A DNA stretch of 64,000 bases from Candidatus Rokuibacteriota bacterium (GTDB lineage Bacteria; Methylomirabilota; Methylomirabilia; Rokubacteriales; CSP1-6). Location of the stretch: the NCBI GenBank assembly GCA_003220435.1, contig QHSL01000063.1:62001-126000 (forward strand), given 5' to 3'. Made by a program: the position numbers and the translations under genes. The notes beneath the pieces are model-generated. The model was not told where the DNA came from and did no database searches. It was given only the letters and a program-made list of their open reading frames with translations. Below, piece by piece: positions 57,710 to 64,000 of this stretch; the stretch's first letter is position 1; each line of letters begins with the position of its first letter.

Positions 57710-58761
57710 TGGCTTCCGTGGGCATCGCCGTCGATCTGGCCAGCGACACCGTCACCCGCCCCACGGCCGACATGCGCCGCTTCATGTGCGAGGCCGAGGT
57801 GGGCGACGAGCAGAAATTCGAGGATCCGACCGTCAATCTATTGACCGAGATGGTGGCCGAGCTCCTGGGCAAGGAAGCGGCGGTGTTCCTGCCCTCCGGC
57901 ACGATGTGCAACGAGATCGCATTGCGCGTGCACGCCCGGCCCGGCGAAGAGGTGATCGCCCACCGCACCGCCCATCCCATCAACTTCGAGACGGGTGGGC
58001 CGGGCGCGCTGGCCGGCGTCAACATGCGAGCGATCGACGGCCCGCGCGGCCAGTTCGACGCGGCCGCGGTCGAGGCCGCGATCCGTCCCAATTCTCGCTA
58101 CGCTCCGCGGACGCGGCTTCTGTGGGTCGAGCAGACGAGCAACCTCGGCTGCGGCTCGGTGTGGCCGCTCGCGAGAATCGAGGCGGTGACCGCGGTGGCG
58201 CGCCGCCACGGCCTCGCCACCCACATGGACGGCGCACGCCTCCTGAACGCGGTCGTGGCCAGCGGCATCGCCGCGCGCGACTACGCGGCGACGTTCGACT
58301 CGGCGTGGATCGACTTCACCAAAGGCCTCGGGGCGCCCGTCGGCGCGGCGCTGGCGGGCACGCGCGCCTTCATCGACGAGGCGTGGCGCTGCAAGCAGCA
58401 GATGGGCGGCGCCATGCGCCAGGCCGGGATCATCGCCGCCGGCGGCGTGTACGCGCTCCGCCACCACGTGAAGCGTCTGGCCGAGGACCACGCGAACGCC
58501 CGGCGTCTCGCCGAGGGGCTGGCCGCGCTGCCCGGCGTGCGGCTCGACCCGGCGACGATCGAGACCAACATCGTGTTCTTCGATCTCGAGGGCGCGCTCA
58601 CGGCGCCGGTCGCCGTCGAGCGGCTGCTGGCCCGCGGCGTGCGCATGGGCGCGCTCGGCGCGCACACGATCCGCGCCGTCACCCACCTGGACGTCGACGC
58701 CGACGGGATCGAGCGCACGCTGGCGGCAGCCCGCGAGGTCTTCACGGGGCACCGCGCCTGA
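57706..58761 (+). CDS. low-specificity L-threonine aldolase family PLP enzyme
   Basis: 351 residues from MMASVGIAVDLASDTVTRPTADMRRFM. The DLxSDTVT/RPT motif, GKEAAVFLPSGTMCNEIAL, HMDGARLLNAVVASGI, SAWIDFTKGLGAPVGAALAGTRAF (PLP lysine in TKGLGAP) and RQAGIIAAGGVYAL are all typical of threonine aldolases that split threonine to glycine and acetaldehyde. The gene sits between E1-beta and E2 with 4-nt and 1-nt overlaps, so the acyl-transfer enzyme and the aldolase are made together. Confidence 0.92.
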   Translation: MMASVGIAVDLASDTVTRPTADMRRFMCEAEVGDEQKFEDPTVNLLTEMVAELLGKEAAVFLPSGTMCNEIALRVHARPGEEVIAHRTAHPINFETGGPGALAGVNMRAIDGPRGQFDAAAVEAAIRPNSRYAPRTRLLWVEQTSNLGCGSVWPLARIEAVTAVARRHGLATHMDGARLLNAVVASGIAARDYAATFDSAWIDFTKGLGAPVGAALAGTRAFIDEAWRCKQQMGGAMRQAGIIAAGGVYALRHHVKRLAEDHANARRLAEGLAALPGVRLDPATIETNIVFFDLEGALTAPVAVERLLARGVRMGALGAHTIRAVTHLDVDADGIERTLAAAREVFTGHRA

Positions 58762-60038
58762 TGGCGACGAACGTCATCATGCCGGCGCTCGAGATGGCGC
58801 AGGAGACCGGCAAGGTTGTTCACTGGCTCAAGCGCCCCGGCGACACGGTGCAGAAGGGCGAGCCACTGGTCGAGATCGAGACCGACAAAGTCACCGTCGA
58901 GATCGAGGCGCCGGCGTCGGGTGTGCTGCGCGACGTCAGCGCGCAGGAGGGTGACGTGGTGCCGGTCGGCCAGACGATCGCGTTGATCCTGGCGCCGCGC
59001 GAGACCGGGGTGACTGGAGCGCCGTCGGCGGCCGTCGCCTCTGCCGGAACGGTGAAGGCGTCGCCGCTCGCTCGCAAGATCGCCGCGCAGCACGGCGTCG
59101 ACCTCGCGCGTATCAGGACCGGCAGCGGGCGCATCGAGAAGGCCGACGTGCTCGCGTTCGTCGAGAGCCTGAAGACGCCGTCCTCGTCCGGAAACGGGGG
59201 GGAGGCGCGGTTGGCGCCGGCGTCCCCGAAAGCGCGGCGGCTCGCGGCCGAGCGAGGGGTCGATCTGGGTGGGGTACGTGGTTCAGGCCCGGGCGGCGCC
59301 GTGCTGGCGATCGACGTTCCGGCGGCGGCGCGCCCCGCGGTGGCGGCGCCCGCGGCACCTCGAGTGGCGGGCCCCGGCGTCGGCACCGTCTGGCGCATCA
59401 TGGCCGAGCGCATGACCGCGAGCTGGACCACGGCGCCCCACTTCTACCTGGTGCGCGAGGTCAACGTGAGCCGCCTGGTCTCGTGGCTGGAGCGAGCGCG
59501 CAAGCAGACCGGCGCCCACATCACCTACACGGACCTGCTGGTCAAGCTCGTCGCCGCCGCGCTGTCCCAGCACCCGCGCGTGAACGGTTCGTGGAAGGAC
59601 GGCGCCATCCTCCAGAACACCGACATCAACATCGGCCTGGCCGTCGCCCTCGATGACGGCCTCGTCGTGCCCGTCATCCATCGCGCGGACACGCTCCGCC
59701 TGGCGGAGCTCGCCGCCCGCCGCGAGGACGTCGTGAGTCGCGCTCAGGCCGGCAAGCTGCGCCCGGCCGATATCCAGGGCGGCGGGTTTACGATCAGTAA
59801 CCTCGGGATGTACGGCGTCGACGCGTTCAGCGCGATCGTCAACCCCCCGCAGGCGGCGATCCTCGCGGTGGGTCGTATTGCCGACCGCGTGGTGGCGGTC
59901 AACGGCCAACCCGCCGTGCAGCCGACCATGGTGCTGACGCTCTCGTGCGACCACCGCGCTCTCGACGGCGCTCGGGGGGCCCAGTTCCTCGGTGCGCTCG
60001 CCGACCTCGTCGAGGAACCGCTGGCGTTGCTGGTCTGA
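58761..60038 (+). CDS. 2-oxoacid dehydrogenase E2 (dihydrolipoamide acyltransferase) with two subunit-binding domains
   Basis: 425 residues; its ATG shares one base with the aldolase stop (TGATG). One lipoyl domain (ETDKVTVE, lipoyl lysine K43), then a first peripheral-subunit-binding domain at about 98-136 (VKASPLARKIAAQHGVDLARIRTGSGRIEKADVLAFV) and a second at about 151-187 (APASPKARRLAAERGVDLGGVRGSGPGGAVLAIDV), and the catalytic domain with DHRALDG (H398, D402). Two binding domains are unusual; most E2s have one. No E3 (dihydrolipoamide dehydrogenase) gene is in the window. Confidence 0.93.
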   Translation: MATNVIMPALEMAQETGKVVHWLKRPGDTVQKGEPLVEIETDKVTVEIEAPASGVLRDVSAQEGDVVPVGQTIALILAPRETGVTGAPSAAVASAGTVKASPLARKIAAQHGVDLARIRTGSGRIEKADVLAFVESLKTPSSSGNGGEARLAPASPKARRLAAERGVDLGGVRGSGPGGAVLAIDVPAAARPAVAAPAAPRVAGPGVGTVWRIMAERMTASWTTAPHFYLVREVNVSRLVSWLERARKQTGAHITYTDLLVKLVAAALSQHPRVNGSWKDGAILQNTDINIGLAVALDDGLVVPVIHRADTLRLAELAARREDVVSRAQAGKLRPADIQGGGFTISNLGMYGVDAFSAIVNPPQAAILAVGRIADRVVAVNGQPAVQPTMVLTLSCDHRALDGARGAQFLGALADLVEEPLALLV

Positions 60039-60039
60039 A

Positions 60040-60054
60040 GGCGGCTCGGCCGCC
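60040..60054 (+). terminator. hairpin after E2
   Basis: GGCGGC-TCG-GCCGCC, a perfect 6-bp stem starting two bases after the E2 stop (60036-60038), without a T-run; a weak terminator candidate separating E2 from the toxin-antitoxin pair. Confidence 0.45.
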
Positions 60055-60137
60055 GCCCCCGGGCCGTCCGCGGTGGTCTCCAAAATGAGAGTTGCCGATC
60101 TCCCGATATGGAGTTAGGCTCTCTCTTGGGGGAGGGC

Positions 60138-60596
60138 ATGAACCCGAAGCGTTCCGCGAAGCGATTTCGCCGGGCGCCCGGCAAGCGTCCCATGCCCTTC
60201 ACGGCGTTCGTGGTTCGGGAGACGCCGGCGGCGGCGAAGATCGCCATCATTCGGACCGGGGTGACCGCTCGAGTGGTCGACGAGATGGTCCGCTACCTCG
60301 GCGTCTCGAAGAGCGATATCTTCCGGGTGCTCCGCACGCCCGAGAGCACGGCGCACAAGCTCATCAAGGACAGCCGGCCACTCGATACGGCGGCGTCGGA
60401 GCGCGTCGTGCGGGTGGCGGATATCACACGGCTGGCCGAAGAGACCTTCGGCGGGCGGGCGCCCGCGACGCAATGGCTCAAGACCCCGAACCTGGCCCTG
60501 GACCGTGCCACGCCGCTGTCCATGCTGGACACGGAACCCGGCGCGAGCGAAGTGAGGCGGATCCTCTCGGCGATCAACTACGGTGGCGCGTTTTAG
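60138..60596 (+). CDS. Xre/MbcA/ParS-type antitoxin (DUF2384)
   Basis: 152 residues from MNPKRSAKRFRRAPG, the start favoured by GGGGGAGGG seven bases upstream (an in-frame ATG at 60108 lacks one). The middle HTH-like part TARVVDEMVRYLGVSKSDIFRVLRTPESTAHKLIKDSRPLDTAASERVVRVADITRLAEETFGG and the terminal ATQWLKTPNLALDRATPLSMLDTEPGASEVRRILSAINYG are the DUF2384 C-terminal domain that blocks the RES toxin. The toxin gene begins six bases after its stop. Confidence 0.9.
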   Translation: MNPKRSAKRFRRAPGKRPMPFTAFVVRETPAAAKIAIIRTGVTARVVDEMVRYLGVSKSDIFRVLRTPESTAHKLIKDSRPLDTAASERVVRVADITRLAEETFGGRAPATQWLKTPNLALDRATPLSMLDTEPGASEVRRILSAINYGGAF

Positions 60597-60602
60597 TGGG
60601 AG

Positions 60603-61085
60603 ATGCCGCTCCTATGGCGAATCGCTCGACGCCCCTATGCGCTGGACAGAGTCGGAGCCGGTGCCCGGGACAGCGGTGGCCGCTGGAACGCCGTCGGGGC
60701 CCCGGTCATGTATACCGGCCGCACGATCGGGATCGCGGCCCTCGAGAAGTTCGTCCATCTGTCCGGCGTCGTACCACCCGACCTGGTGCTCGTCCGGGTC
60801 GCCGTGCCTGACCGCGCGTCTTCGGAGACACCCAAGCTCACCGACCTGCCCGCTGATTGGAACGCTCCACGGCACGGTCCGCTGAGCATGCAGTTCGGAA
60901 CGAGATGGGCTCACCAGAACCGATCGCTTGTGCTGTACGTCCCCTCGGCGATCATTCCCGAGGAGTCCATCGGCGTCATCAACCCGAATCACCCGGAGTT
61001 CGCCGGAGTTCGCATCGGCGTCGAACGCGAGTTCCGCTACGACCTTCGGATGTTCGCGAGGCGCGTGCTTCGAGCCGATCGATGA
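60603..61085 (+). CDS. RES-domain toxin (NAD-phosphorylase/glycohydrolase family)
   Basis: 160 residues. The RES family blocks are seen: LWRIARRPYALDRVGAGARDSGGRWNAVGAPVMYTGRTIGIAALEKFVHL (the R-x-x-Y...GGRWN...Y-T/S pattern) and later RSLVLYVPSAIIPEESIGVINPNHPEFAGV. RES toxins deplete NAD+, as described for MbcT and related proteins. With the DUF2384 gene it forms a type II toxin-antitoxin operon in the usual order, antitoxin first. Inserted between the E2 gene and an amidase. Confidence 0.9.
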   Translation: MPLLWRIARRPYALDRVGAGARDSGGRWNAVGAPVMYTGRTIGIAALEKFVHLSGVVPPDLVLVRVAVPDRASSETPKLTDLPADWNAPRHGPLSMQFGTRWAHQNRSLVLYVPSAIIPEESIGVINPNHPEFAGVRIGVEREFRYDLRMFARRVLRADR

Positions 61086-61120
61086 GACCTGGATCCTCCC
61101 GGGAGGAGTGGAGCGAACCC

Positions 61121-62536
61121 ATGAACGCCGACCTGTGCTTTCTGACGGCCACCGAGCTGGCCCGTCGCATCCGCACTCGCGAAGTCTCGGTCACCGAAGT
61201 CGTCGGGGCCCACCTGGCCCAGATCGAGCGGGTCAACCCGAAGGTGAATGCCGTCGTCACCCTGACCGCCGAGCGAGCGCTCGCCGACGCGCGCGCGAAA
61301 GACGCGGCGCTCGCCCGAGGCGAGACGCCGGGTCCGCTGTTCGGGCTGCCCGTCGCGCACAAGGACATGGTGCCGACGCGCGGGATCCGCACGACCTTCG
61401 GGTCGCCGATCTACCGTGACTACGTCCCCGACCAGGACGCGCTGCTGGTCGAGCGGCTGCGGGCGGCCGGCGCCGTTACCGTCGGCAAGACCAACACGCC
61501 GGAGTTCGCGGCCGGGTCGCAGACGTTCAACGAGGTCTTCGGACGCACGCTCAACCCGTACGACGTGACGAAGACGTGCGGCGGCTCGAGCGGCGGCGCC
61601 GCGGTGGCGCTGGCCTGTGGCATGGTGCCGATCGCCGACGGCAGCGACACCGGCGGCTCCCTGCGCAATCCGGCGAGCTTCTGCAACGTGGTCGGCCTGC
61701 GCGGCGCGCTCGGCCGCGTGCCCCAGTGGCCGTCCGACACCGCGTGGCAGATCTTGTCGGTGGCCGGACCCATGGCGCGCACCGTGGCGGATGCGGCGCT
61801 CATGCTGAGCGCGATGGCGGGTCCCGACCGGCGCACACCGACCGCGATCGCCGAGCCGGGAGATCGCTTCCGCGCTCCGCTCGGCCGCGACTTCAAGGGC
61901 GTGCGCATCGCCTGGAGCCGCGACCTGGGCGGGCTGCCGATCGACCGGCGCGTGACGAAAACGCTGGACGCGCAGCGCGCCACGTTCGAGGCGTTGGGCT
62001 GTCACGTCGAGGATGGGGAGCCTGACTTCGCCGACGCCCGGCTCGTCTTCCAGGTTCAACGGGCATTGAGCTTCGCGACCCGCTACGGGCCGCTGCTTGA
62101 GCGGCATCGACACCAGATCAAGGACACGATCATCTGGAACACCGAGGAAGGGCTGAAGCTCACCGCGAGGGAGATCGGCGAGGCCGACGTCCAGCGCACG
62201 CGGCTGTATCACCGGGTGCGCGAATTCATGGAGCGGCACGAATTCTTGCTGCTCCCGGCGGCGCAGGTGCCGCCCTTCGACGTGACACAGCCCTACGTGA
62301 CCGAGATCAACGGTGTCCGCCTGCCGACCTACATCGACTGGATGCGCGCCTGCTCGGACATCACGGTGACGGGGCTGCCGGCCATCTCGGTGCCCGGCGG
62401 CTTCACCGACGACGGTCTGCCGGTGGGGCTGCAGATCGTCGGGCGTCACCAGGACGAATGGGGTGTGCTCCAGCTCGCGCACGCCTTCGAGCAGGCGACC
62501 GGGTTCCATCGGCGGCGCCCGCCGCTGGCCGGCTGA
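61121..62536 (+). CDS. amidase signature family protein
   Basis: 471 residues, start from GGGAGGAG upstream of ATG 61121. The Ser-cisSer-Lys triad is visible: K in GLPVAHKDMVPTRG, cis-Ser in the glycine-rich TCGGSSGGAAVALACGMVPIADGSDTGGSLRNPASFC where SS and D-T-G-G-S lie. The C-terminal part QVPPFDVTQPYVTEINGVRLPTYIDWMRACSDITVTGLPAISVPGGFTDDGLPVGLQIVGRH is typical. Hydrolyses amides; could also act in tRNA amidation, but that function is normally in a gatCAB set which is absent here. Confidence 0.93.
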   Translation: MNADLCFLTATELARRIRTREVSVTEVVGAHLAQIERVNPKVNAVVTLTAERALADARAKDAALARGETPGPLFGLPVAHKDMVPTRGIRTTFGSPIYRDYVPDQDALLVERLRAAGAVTVGKTNTPEFAAGSQTFNEVFGRTLNPYDVTKTCGGSSGGAAVALACGMVPIADGSDTGGSLRNPASFCNVVGLRGALGRVPQWPSDTAWQILSVAGPMARTVADAALMLSAMAGPDRRTPTAIAEPGDRFRAPLGRDFKGVRIAWSRDLGGLPIDRRVTKTLDAQRATFEALGCHVEDGEPDFADARLVFQVQRALSFATRYGPLLERHRHQIKDTIIWNTEEGLKLTAREIGEADVQRTRLYHRVREFMERHEFLLLPAAQVPPFDVTQPYVTEINGVRLPTYIDWMRACSDITVTGLPAISVPGGFTDDGLPVGLQIVGRHQDEWGVLQLAHAFEQATGFHRRRPPLAG

Positions 62537-62555
62537 GGCGGATGGGCTGACGCCT

Positions 62556-62584
62556 TTTGACAACGCGCGCTGGCGGGCGTACGG
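62556..62584 (+). promoter_or_regulatory. sigma-70-like promoter before the last amidohydrolase
   Basis: TTGACA, 17-bp spacer, TACGGT; about 78 bp before the ATG at 62662, with GAGGAGGG at the ribosome site. The perfect -35 makes it one of the better matches in the window. Confidence 0.5.
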
Positions 62585-62661
62585 TGCCCAGCGCGTGGAC
62601 GGAGGACACGGCGACAGGTCGAGTCACGTGAGGGGTGCTTCGATTTAGCGAGGAGGGTGCG

Positions 62662-63807
62662 ATGGCGACGTACAAGCTCATCTCGGCCGACTCCCACATC
62701 ATCGAGCCGCCTGACCTTTATGCGAGCCGGATCGATCCCCGGTTCAAGGACCGGGCGCCCCGGATGGAGCGGATGGAAACCCCCACGGGTCGCAAGTACG
62801 ACGCGTGGTTCATCGACGGCCAGCAGGTCGGCACCCTGGGCGCGGTGATGCAGGCCGGACAACGGTTCGAGGACCCGTCCCAGATCGATTTCCTGGGGAT
62901 GTGGGAAGACGTCAGGCTCGGTGGTTACGATCCCCAGGCGATGATCAAGGAGAACGAGATGGACGGGGTCTGGGGCGCGTGCCTGCAGCCGAGCCAGGGG
63001 CTGTTCTGGTACCGGATCCCGGACAGCGGGCTGCTCTCCGCGATCTGTCGTGTCTACAACGACTGGATCGCGGACTTCTGCAAGCCCTATCCCGATCGTC
63101 TCAAAGGCATCGCCATGCTCAACGTCGACGACGTCGACGACGCCTGTCAGGAGCTCGAGCGCTGCGCGAAGCTCGGGCTGGTCGGGGCGTTCATTCCTGT
63201 CTCGCCGCTGGCCGAGCGGCCCTATCGGCACCCGGTCTACGATCGGCTCTGGTGGACCGCGCAGGACCTCGGGCTTCCCTTGCTTCTGCACATCGGAACG
63301 CCCCGCGGCGGCATCCCGGGCTGCGAGTTCACCATGAACCTCGGCGAGCTGACCGGCGCCGGCCGCTCCACCACCGACTACTGGGTGCGCTACTCGCTGT
63401 CGGCGATGATCTTCGCCGGCGTCTTCGATCGGACTCCCAAGCTGAGGGTCGGCTCCGTCGAGCACGAAGCCGCGTGGATTCCTCACTGGCTGAAGCAGAT
63501 GGACTTCACGTATCGCGAGCGGCCCGTGTTCACCAAGGGATGGAAGTCGAAGGAGGGGCTGCTGCCGAGCGATTACTGGCGGCGCAACATGTTCGTGGAG
63601 TTCATGGAGGACGATCTCGGCGTCCAGATGCGAGAGACGATCGGCGTCGACAACATGCTCTGGGGGAGCGATTTCCCCCACGCGGAGTCGACCTGGCCGA
63701 AGTCCCGACAGTTCCTGGATCGCATCTTCGCCGGAACTCCCGAGGAAGATCTCCGCAAGATCACTTCGGAGAACGCGGCGCGGCTGTTTGGGTTCAAGCT
63801 GAACTAG
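62662..63807 (+). CDS. amidohydrolase family protein (amidohydro_2)
   Basis: 381 residues from MATYKLISADSHIIEPPDLYASRID, GGAGGG upstream. ADSHIIEP gives H-x-x-E/P-type metal ligands; LLLHIGTPRGG, GSVEHEAAWIPHWLKQMDFTY and NMLWGSDFPHAESTWPKSRQFL (barrel Asp) follow the order of the family. It is a diverged paralogue of the enzyme at 29833-30972 (same SDYPH/SDFPH-type end, same YWRRN block). Beside an amidase and a Rieske ferredoxin, it could be part of an aromatic-acid pathway, which is inference. Confidence 0.9.
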   Translation: MATYKLISADSHIIEPPDLYASRIDPRFKDRAPRMERMETPTGRKYDAWFIDGQQVGTLGAVMQAGQRFEDPSQIDFLGMWEDVRLGGYDPQAMIKENEMDGVWGACLQPSQGLFWYRIPDSGLLSAICRVYNDWIADFCKPYPDRLKGIAMLNVDDVDDACQELERCAKLGLVGAFIPVSPLAERPYRHPVYDRLWWTAQDLGLPLLLHIGTPRGGIPGCEFTMNLGELTGAGRSTTDYWVRYSLSAMIFAGVFDRTPKLRVGSVEHEAAWIPHWLKQMDFTYRERPVFTKGWKSKEGLLPSDYWRRNMFVEFMEDDLGVQMRETIGVDNMLWGSDFPHAESTWPKSRQFLDRIFAGTPEEDLRKITSENAARLFGFKLN

Positions 63808-63823
63808 GGCGCCCGGAGCCTCG

Positions 63824-64000
63824 ATGCTGGACGGCTTCGTGCCGGTGATGGCGACCGCCGAGCTTCCGCCGGGCGACATGAAGTTCGTCGTCATCGAGCG
63901 GCGGCGCGTGCTCGTCGTGAACGTCGGCGGCGTCTTCTACGCGCTGTCGGATATCTGCGGTCACGCGGGCGCGCCGCTCTCGGCGGGAAACCTTGCCGGC
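63824..64000 (+). CDS. Rieske 2Fe-2S ferredoxin-like protein (3' end outside window)
   Basis: The first 59 residues are visible from MLDGFVPVMATAELPPGDMKFVVIERRRVLVVNVGGVFYALSDICGHAGAPLSAGNLAG. The C-x-H of the first Rieske half-motif (CGHAGAPLS) is present; the second C-x-x-H lies beyond the window end. Rieske ferredoxins supply electrons to ring-hydroxylating oxygenases. The gene begins 16 bp after the amidohydrolase stop and is probably co-transcribed. Confidence 0.85.
   Translation, partial: MLDGFVPVMATAELPPGDMKFVVIERRRVLVVNVGGVFYALSDICGHAGAPLSAGNLAG

Overview
This is a high-GC (roughly 68-70 percent by eye), gene-dense stretch of bacterial chromosome. It is rich in flavin-dependent LLM monooxygenases, amidohydrolases, VOC-fold proteins, molybdenum hydroxylases and small-molecule ABC transporters. 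That mix, and the abundance of GTG starts with 1-4 nt stop/start overlaps, fits an uncultivated soil or sediment lineage of the Rokubacteria/Methylomirabilota type. This is inference from gene style only; there is no rRNA or ribosomal protein in the window to prove it. I see no tRNA, rRNA, CRISPR array, prophage or intact insertion sequence.

Layout. 1-1.9 kb: end of a CO-dehydrogenase/xanthine-dehydrogenase-like operon (2Fe-2S subunit, FAD subunit, CoxG-like protein) and a DOPA-dioxygenase-like protein. 2-6.3 kb: membrane protein, amidohydrolase remnant, VOC protein, HNH remnant, epimerase, NTF2-like protein. 6.3-9.2 kb: LLM oxidoreductase and two alpha/beta hydrolases. 9.2-11.9 kb: Tat-exported isoquinoline-oxidoreductase-like molybdenum enzyme with its 2Fe-2S subunit. 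11.9-13.8 kb: class IV aminotransferase and a VOC protein. 13.8-21.2 kb: a long minus-strand, translationally coupled cluster (LLM monooxygenase, creatininase, NMT1-type binding protein, ATPase, a hydrolase pseudogene, permease, cytosine-deaminase-like amidohydrolase, RidA) that resembles a pyrimidine or related heterocycle import and degradation pathway. 21.3-29.6 kb: GNAT remnant, flavodiiron-type beta-lactamase-fold protein, MFS carrier, quinone oxidoreductase, binding-protein remnant, M20 amidohydrolase, and an FHA/serine protease/MFS operon. 29.6-32.2 kb: repeat cluster, amidohydrolase, VOC, DUF1330 and carboxymuconolactone decarboxylase genes. 32.4-39.9 kb: transporter, lipoprotein, RecQ, DUF885, orphan TRAP binding protein, two small exported proteins. 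40.2-46 kb: E1-alpha of a 2-oxoacid dehydrogenase, hydrolase, binding-protein remnant, peptide-type ABC permeases and binding protein. 46.1-49.6 kb: a 19-residue Lys-rich peptide gene, ABC-F ATPase, DHA2 efflux pump. 49.7-53.2 kb: amidohydrolase remnant, aroA, lactonase-like protein, cupin/JmjC-like protein. 53.2-54.8 kb: an ECF sigma factor fused to an F1-ATPase-beta-like domain. 55-60 kb: Uma2 nuclease-like protein, BNR-repeat protein, E1-beta, threonine aldolase, E2. 60.1-61.1 kb: Xre/RES toxin-antitoxin pair. 61.1-64 kb: amidase, amidohydrolase, partial Rieske ferredoxin.

Most striking points. (1) The sigma factor/F1-beta fusion: one continuous 523-residue frame whose ATPase half spans most of AtpD but has lost the P-loop lysine, the catalytic-glutamate region and the Walker B segment. 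(2) A family of double-hairpin elements placed directly after stop codons, sharing the stem AGCGCCCCGG/CCGGGGCGCT. (3) Seven gene remnants. Three of them keep both ends of the coding sequence but have lost the middle; the other four keep only the 3' end. (4) The coupled monooxygenase/RidA/creatininase/deaminase/transporter cluster. (5) A 2-oxoacid dehydrogenase whose E1-alpha lies 15 kb from E1-beta and E2, with a threonine aldolase gene coupled between E1-beta and E2.
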